Assembly: GCF_020687825.1 (NCBI RefSeq)
Contig: NZ_JAJEWP010000001.1
Location: forward strand, 1,038,433 to 1,102,432
DNA: 64,000 bases
Reading direction: 5' to 3'
Source: Fluctibacter halophilus
GTDB lineage: Bacteria; Pseudomonadota; Gammaproteobacteria; Enterobacterales; Alteromonadaceae
Shown here: positions 59,239-64,000 of the stretch, one piece after another
Layout of the letters: each line of letters begins with the position of its first letter
How positions within the stretch are numbered: the stretch's first letter is position 1
Program-made: the position numbers and the translations under genes
Notes under the pieces: generated by a model
The model's database searches: none
Seen by the model: the letters and a program-made list of their open reading frames with translations, nothing else
What the model was told of the DNA's origin: nothing

Positions 59239-59268
59239 AAAAAGTAAAGGGAGGCGTAAGCCTCCCTT
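59239..59268 (-). terminator. Terminator after cysK
   Basis: On the minus strand AAGGGAGGC-ttac-GCCTCCCTT is followed by TACTTTTTGG. It lies 26 bases beyond the cysK stop. Confidence 0.78.
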
Positions 59269-59293
59269 CAACAATGAACCATAAATCAGTAAC

Positions 59294-60259
59294 TTACTGA
59301 ACTTCTTCGAGATCAGAAAACTGTCCGGCAAACAACGGGCTGCTGAGGTAACGTTCGGTCGAGCTTGGGAAAATCACCACGATGTTTTTGTCGGCATTTT
59401 CCGGGCGTTCTGCCAGTCGCGCCGCAGCAACGGTCGCTGCACCGGTAGAAATACCGGCCAGTATCCCTTCTTCCTTGAGCAGACGATGAGCCATTTCAAT
59501 GGCTTCGTCGTTAGACACTTTTTCCACTTCATCGATCAGATCGAGGTCAAGGTTGCCGGGAATGAAACCGGCGCCAATGCCCTGGATTTTGTGCGGTCCC
59601 GGGGTCAGTTCCTCGCCCGCTTTGGCCTGGGAAATGACCGGTGAATCCACGGGCTCAACCGCAACGGTGGTAATGGCCTTGCCCTGCGTATTTTTGATGT
59701 AGCGACTGACACCGGTGATAGTGCCGCCTGTACCGACGCCAGCGACGAAAATGTCGATGTTGCCGTCAGTGTCTTTCCAAATTTCCGGACCGGTGGTTTT
59801 TTCGTGGATTTCCGGGTTGGCGGGGTTATCAAACTGTTGCAACAGTACGTATTTGTCCGGGTTGGAGTCTACGATCTCCTGGGCCTTGGCTACTGCACCT
59901 TTCATGCCTTTGGGGGCATCGGTCAATACCAGATTAGCACCGAGCGCTTTAAGCAGCTTACGGCGTTCCAGACTCATGCTGCTGGGCATGGTCAACGTCA
60001 GTTTGTAGCCACGGGACGCCGCAACAAATGCCAGCGCAATTCCGGTGTTACCACTGGTCGGCTCAACCAATTCTTTGTCTTTGGTCAGTACGCCGCGTTT
60101 CTCTGCGTCCCAGATCATGTTGGCACCGATTCGGCACTTGACGCTGAAGCTGGGATTACGTGCTTCCATTTTGGCGTACACGTTGCCTTTGGTAACACGA
60201 TTAAGCTTCACCAGCGGTGTGTTGCCGATGGAGAGCGAGTTATCTTCATAAATGTGCAT
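59294..60259 (-). CDS. cysK: Cysteine synthase CysK
   Basis: O-acetylserine sulfhydrylase A, a PLP enzyme making cysteine from sulfide. The 321-residue protein begins [22 protein letters not shown], has the PLP lysine in [28 protein letters not shown], and the [14 protein letters not shown] phosphate loop. The start at 60259 has AGGA six bases upstream, and the ATG five codons earlier has none. It is divergent from the MoxR gene. A CysB site is expected but was not identified. Confidence 0.96.
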   Translation of the reverse strand: MHIYEDNSLSIGNTPLVKLNRVTKGNVYAKMEARNPSFSVKCRIGANMIWDAEKRGVLTKDKELVEPTSGNTGIALAFVAASRGYKLTLTMPSSMSLERRKLLKALGANLVLTDAPKGMKGAVAKAQEIVDSNPDKYVLLQQFDNPANPEIHEKTTGPEIWKDTDGNIDIFVAGVGTGGTITGVSRYIKNTQGKAITTVAVEPVDSPVISQAKAGEELTPGPHKIQGIGAGFIPGNLDLDLIDEVEKVSNDEAIEMAHRLLKEEGILAGISTGAATVAAARLAERPENADKNIVVIFPSSTERYLSSPLFAGQFSDLEEVQ

Positions 60260-60446
60260 AGATGATCCTTGCAAAATTCTGTCGGGTCCGGTTGAGAAGA
60301 GTGTTGTTAATCGTCACCGGACGCTTTACCTTTACCCAGAGGGTAATACTATACCGTTATAAGATTAAGGCGAGATGGGCAATTTCAAAGTGCTTTTTCG
60401 CTATATCTTATTGTTTATTGATAACACGTTGTTAACAGGGGAAACC

Positions 60447-61283
60447 ATGTCCTTCGAAGGAACCCAAAAATACATCGCCAGCAAAGAGTTACAACTTGCG
60501 GTGAATGCCGCCATAACACTGGAACGGCCGCTGCTGATCAAAGGTGAGCCGGGTACCGGTAAAACCATGTTGGCCGAAGAACTGGCAACCAGCTTGGGCA
60601 CCGATTTAATCCAATGGCACATCAAGTCTACCACCAAGGCGCAGCAGGGATTGTACGAGTACGATGCGGTATCCCGCCTGCGAGACTCCCAACTCGGTGA
60701 TGACAAAGTGCATGACATCAGTAATTACATCGTCAAAGGCAAGCTTTGGCAGGCGTTTTCTGCCGAGCAGCGTCCGGTATTGCTGATCGATGAGATTGAC
60801 AAGGCGGACATTGAATTTCCCAACGATCTGCTCCAGGAACTGGACCGGATGGAGTTTTTCGTTTACGAAACCCGCGAAACCATTAAGGCGGCGCAGCGGC
60901 CAATCGTGGTGATCACGTCCAACAATGAAAAAGAACTGCCAGATGCGTTTTTGCGTCGCTGCTTCTTCCATTACATTACCTTTCCGGATGTGGATGAGAT
61001 GCGGGCTATCGTTGATATGCATTTCCCAAACATTAAAAAACAGCTCCTCAACCAGGCACTGGAAACCTTTTTCTCATTGCGGGAGGTGCCGGGACTGAAG
61101 AAAAAGCCCTCAACGTCAGAACTGATTGACTGGTTAAAATTATTGGTCGCTGAGGATATCCCTCCCGAGGCACTGCAAAGCAAAGATGGTAAGCAAACCA
61201 TTCCGCCCTTGTACGGTGCGTTGTTGAAAAACGAGCAGGACATCCACCTGTTTGAAAAGCTGATTTTCATGGCACGCCGCTAA
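60447..61283 (+). CDS. MoxR-family AAA+ ATPase
   Basis: A 278-residue MoxR-type chaperone ATPase. Walker A is LLIKGEPGTGKTMLAEELA, Walker B is VLLIDEIDKADIEFPNDLLQEL, and sensor 1 is PIVVITSNNEKELPDAFLRRC. The start at 60447 is preceded by AGGGGA. MoxR proteins work with VWA-domain partners in cofactor insertion or complex assembly. The adjacent CoxE-like gene three bases downstream is such a partner, which matches CoxD/CoxE-type maturation of molybdenum hydroxylases. Confidence 0.93.
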   Translation: MSFEGTQKYIASKELQLAVNAAITLERPLLIKGEPGTGKTMLAEELATSLGTDLIQWHIKSTTKAQQGLYEYDAVSRLRDSQLGDDKVHDISNYIVKGKLWQAFSAEQRPVLLIDEIDKADIEFPNDLLQELDRMEFFVYETRETIKAAQRPIVVITSNNEKELPDAFLRRCFFHYITFPDVDEMRAIVDMHFPNIKKQLLNQALETFFSLREVPGLKKKPSTSELIDWLKLLVAEDIPPEALQSKDGKQTIPPLYGALLKNEQDIHLFEKLIFMARR

Positions 61284-61285
61284 CC

Positions 61286-62464
61286 ATGCTGGTCGATTTT
61301 TTCTTTACCCTGCGCCAATACCAACTCAAACCCAGTTTGCGCGAGTTACTGGATTTGATCAGTGCGCTGGAAAAGCAGGTGGTGTTTGCCGACATGGAAG
61401 GGTTTTACTACCTGTCGCGCACCATCATGGTAAAAGATGAAAGTCAGTTTGATAAATTTGACCGGGCCTTCGCGGATTATTTTGACGGTGTTCAAAGCAT
61501 CGACTTGCTCGGCAAGGATATTCCCGACGATTGGTTACGCAAGGAGCTTGAGCGTTTCCTGAGTGATGAGGAAAAAGCCAAAATTGAAGCCATGGGTGGG
61601 CTCGACGAGTTGATGGAAACCCTCAAAAAGCGTCTGGAAGAACAGAAAGAACGTCACCAAGGCGGCAACAAATGGATCGGTACCGGGGGGACGTCACCGT
61701 TTGGCGCCTATGGCTACAACCCCGAAGGGATCCGGATGGGACAAGACGGCAATCGCAACTTTTCCGCAGTAAAAGTGTGGGATAAGCGTCAGTTTGCCAA
61801 TCTGGCTGACGACGTCGAACTGGGTACCCGCAATATCAAAGTGGCCTTACGCAAACTGCGTCAGTTTGCCCGTACCGGTGCCAGTGATGAACTGGACATG
61901 CCGACCACTATCCGTCAAACCGCCAAGAATGCAGGCTTACTGGACATCAATATGGTGCCTGAACGCCACAACGCGGTAAAAGTGTTGATGTTTTTTGATG
62001 TCGGTGGTTCTATGGATGCGCACATTAAAGCGTGTGAGGAACTGTTTTCAGCAGTGCACACCGAGTTCAAACACCTGGAGTATTTTTACTTTCACAACTG
62101 TGTTTATGAAGGTGTGTGGCGGGATAATCGACGGCGTCATGAACAAACCATCCCGTTGTGGGACGTGATCCACAAATACGGCAGTGACTACAAGCTGATT
62201 TTCGTCGGTGACGCCACCATGGGCCCGTATGAAATCACGTATCCTGGCGGCAGTGTAGAACATTGGAATGAGGAACCTGGCGCAGTGTGGATGCAGCGGC
62301 TGTTACAGCACTTCAGTAAAGCCATCTGGCTGAACCCACAGCAATACCCGTATTGGGAATATTATGCGTCCATTCGCATCATTCAGGATCTGATGGACAA
62401 CCGTATGTACCCGTTAACCCTACAGGGAATAACGGACGGGATAAAGGCGCTACAGACCCGTTAG
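61286..62464 (+). CDS. VWA-domain protein, CoxE-like
   Basis: A 392-residue protein with the CoxE/DUF58-like layout. A helical N-terminal region (FFFTLRQYQLKPSLRELLDLISAL), a charged linker (EKRLEEQKERHQGG-type), a Gly-rich segment, then a C-terminal von Willebrand A domain whose metal-ion-dependent adhesion site reads FFDVGGSMDAHIKACEELF (D-x-G-x-S, first serine replaced by glycine). It likely binds the MoxR hexamer next to it. Only two bases separate the genes. Confidence 0.9.
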   Translation: MLVDFFFTLRQYQLKPSLRELLDLISALEKQVVFADMEGFYYLSRTIMVKDESQFDKFDRAFADYFDGVQSIDLLGKDIPDDWLRKELERFLSDEEKAKIEAMGGLDELMETLKKRLEEQKERHQGGNKWIGTGGTSPFGAYGYNPEGIRMGQDGNRNFSAVKVWDKRQFANLADDVELGTRNIKVALRKLRQFARTGASDELDMPTTIRQTAKNAGLLDINMVPERHNAVKVLMFFDVGGSMDAHIKACEELFSAVHTEFKHLEYFYFHNCVYEGVWRDNRRRHEQTIPLWDVIHKYGSDYKLIFVGDATMGPYEITYPGGSVEHWNEEPGAVWMQRLLQHFSKAIWLNPQQYPYWEYYASIRIIQDLMDNRMYPLTLQGITDGIKALQTR

Positions 62465-62472
62465 GAACACCA

Positions 62473-63642
62473 ATGACCACAAACAATTATCACCCCACAA
62501 CCGGTGACAGTGAAACCCGGGAAATTGTCACACCGTTTGCGTTTTCGGTTTCGCCAGAACTGTTGGGAACACCATTGGCCAGTCCGATGCGTCGGGGATT
62601 TGCGCTGGGTATCGATATGCTGCTGATATCTATGTTAACCCACGTGAATTCACTGTTTCTGGCTGGTTTACTAGCCATCATGTTTTTCCGCGCTGGCAAT
62701 CGCCTTAAACAGAAGAAACGCTATAACGGTTTGCGTTTGTTGTTGCGCAGTCTGGCGGCCTTAATGCTATTTTTGTTTGCACTGGCGACCTTTGAGTCAG
62801 TCTTTGACGCGCCACGCTATGGACCGAAGATCCCGCCCGGTGTTGTCACCTACGGCCAGGATGACAGTGTGGGCGGTCTCGATGGGCTTAAATTGGTGGG
62901 GTTGACCGCCGGGTACGGACTTGAAATCGCCGATATGTATGAGCGGGTTGAACGGGGCGAGTGTAAACCGGCATTCACCTGCTGGCAGACAATCAGTACA
63001 GACATTGCAGATGTTATGGTTGAAACAGCGTTGCCGGAGGATAAAGCCCGGGGGCTGTTTGACGCTGTACATGAAACCGCCAGCGACCAGCTTACGGCTG
63101 AAGAGCAGCTGGCGTTGAAAGCCCACTTTGAAAAGACATATACAGCGCTAAAAACCGGTGAGACGGCCGCCTCGGAAGCCACCTCTGACGATGATACGTC
63201 TGTGACGGAAAAACTGCCTGACACAGTGAAAGACGATAAACCAGCGACATCCGCAACTGACGAAACGCCAGAGCATAACTTTGGTTACAGTCTGATTGAA
63301 TGGGCCAAGGGGATCGCGGCTGACCTGGGCCTTGGTTTTGGTTGGGCAGCGTTTTATTTTTCTGCACTCACCACGTGGTTGAATGGCCAGACGCCAGGCA
63401 AAAAGGCGTTGGGGATAAAAGTGGTGAAGTTGGACAATAGCCGGTTAAACCTGTGGGAGAGCTTTGGTCGTTACGGAGGCTATGGCGCCGGTTTTGCGAC
63501 CGGACTAATGGGCTTTTTGCAGGTTTTCTGGGATCCGAACCGTCAGGCCATTCAGGACAAGATTTCAGAAACCTTGGTGATCAATTTGCGCAAACCTAAA
63601 CAGTCACTCGGCGGTAGCAGCGATGTCAAACCATCTGTTTGA
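62473..63642 (+). CDS. RDD-family membrane protein
   Basis: A 389-residue membrane protein. The N-terminal part (about 30-105) and the C-terminal part (about 275-370) together form an RDD-type domain (MRRGFALGIDMLLISML; AFYFSALTTWLNGQTPGKKALGIKVVKLD with the family GQTPGKK motif). Between them lies an acidic, Thr/Ser-rich region of about 150 residues (about 110-265) that interrupts the usual compact fold. The start at 62473 has TAGGAAC upstream. It lies in the MoxR-CoxE-XdhC series. Role unknown. Confidence 0.85.
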   Translation: MTTNNYHPTTGDSETREIVTPFAFSVSPELLGTPLASPMRRGFALGIDMLLISMLTHVNSLFLAGLLAIMFFRAGNRLKQKKRYNGLRLLLRSLAALMLFLFALATFESVFDAPRYGPKIPPGVVTYGQDDSVGGLDGLKLVGLTAGYGLEIADMYERVERGECKPAFTCWQTISTDIADVMVETALPEDKARGLFDAVHETASDQLTAEEQLALKAHFEKTYTALKTGETAASEATSDDDTSVTEKLPDTVKDDKPATSATDETPEHNFGYSLIEWAKGIAADLGLGFGWAAFYFSALTTWLNGQTPGKKALGIKVVKLDNSRLNLWESFGRYGGYGAGFATGLMGFLQVFWDPNRQAIQDKISETLVINLRKPKQSLGGSSDVKPSV

Positions 63643-64000
63643 CGCGCTGATCCAGTGGGATCAACAACGGGACACCCTGCAATGGGTACTGGCGACCGTG
63701 ATTGAGACCGAGGGTTCCAGCTACCGTAAAGCCGGGGCGATGATGCTGCTCAATGACATGGGCAAACATCATGGTTTGCTCAGTGGCGGCTGTCTGGAGG
63801 CCGATATCATCCGTCAGTCAAGACAATGCTGGGATACCGATACCAGTCGTATCATTGAATACGATATGCGCGATGAGGATGATCCCGCCTGGCAGCTTGG
63901 CATTGGCTGTGGGGGGCGGGTACGTATCCTGCTCCAACCGGTCAATGCTGCAACCGATTATCTGCAGTTGGGCCAGGTGATTTCAGCCCTGCACCAACGA
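63623..64000 (+). CDS. XdhC/CoxI-family protein (3' end outside window)
   Basis: An open frame of 126 codons running off the window end, starting MSNHLFDALIQWDQQRDTL and overlapping the RDD gene by 20 bases. VLATVIETEGSSYRKAGAMMLL, LSGGCLEADIIRQ and IGCGGRVRILLQP are the N-terminal signatures of XdhC, which inserts the sulfurated molybdenum cofactor into xanthine dehydrogenase-like enzymes. It supports molybdenum-hydroxylase maturation as the role of the upstream MoxR and CoxE genes. The C-terminal Rossmann part is not visible. Confidence 0.9.
   Translation, partial: MSNHLFDALIQWDQQRDTLQWVLATVIETEGSSYRKAGAMMLLNDMGKHHGLLSGGCLEADIIRQSRQCWDTDTSRIIEYDMRDEDDPAWQLGIGCGGRVRILLQPVNAATDYLQLGQVISALHQR

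Overview
The window looks like chromosomal DNA from a free-living, probably marine gammaproteobacterium of the Alteromonadales type. I cannot fix the genus. The evidence is the housekeeping synteny shared with gammaproteobacteria (bepA-arsC family-perM-bcp-gcvR-dapA-bamC-purC; gyrA-ubiG-gph-nrdA-nrdB-yfaE; serC-aroA-cmk-rpsA-ihfB-lapA-lapB-pyrF), a FadE of the large enterobacterial type with a FadR-like operator, a PrpF-type methylcitrate pathway and a TonB receptor. I saw no rRNA, tRNA, CRISPR array, insertion sequence or prophage.

Layout. 0-21 kb is mostly core: the end of prpF, two small unknown genes, fadE, yafJ, purN/purM, a DUF2066 protein, hda, a large unknown lipoprotein with a zincin-like HELAH motif, and the bepA-to-purC block. 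21.2-31.8 kb is one tightly packed 12-gene cassette for a group 3b-type (NADP-linked, sulfhydrogenase-like) [NiFe] hydrogenase. It contains a maturation protease, a tiny histidine-rich membrane protein, hypFCDEAB and the four structural subunits, behind a promoter with a very good FNR box. 31.8-35.7 kb holds a DUF2165 membrane protein, a Fur-type TonB receptor and two small unknown genes. 35.8-39.4 kb has a chemoreceptor and a GAF/degenerate-GGDEF/EAL phosphodiesterase.

39.4-42.45 kb is the accessory island of the window. An AT-rich 428-residue protein of unknown function sits in what looks like a complete integron gene cassette: a core site, a ribosome binding site, the ORF, and a textbook attC hairpin beginning a few bases after the stop. 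No integrase is visible. Immediately downstream lie two near-identical 333-bp non-coding repeats plus a third partial copy. They are built almost entirely of consecutive perfect hairpins, and I do not recognise them. This attC cassette plus hairpin-repeat region is the best candidate for something undescribed.

42.45-60.3 kb returns to core genes: yfaE/nrdB/nrdA with a pair of NrdR boxes and a long leader, gph, ubiG, gyrA, serC, aroA, cmk, rpsA, ihfB, lapAB, pyrF, a lipoprotein and cysK. The last 3.6 kb is a MoxR ATPase, a CoxE-like VWA protein, an RDD membrane protein and the start of an XdhC-family gene. This arrangement suggests maturation of a molybdenum hydroxylase encoded beyond the window.
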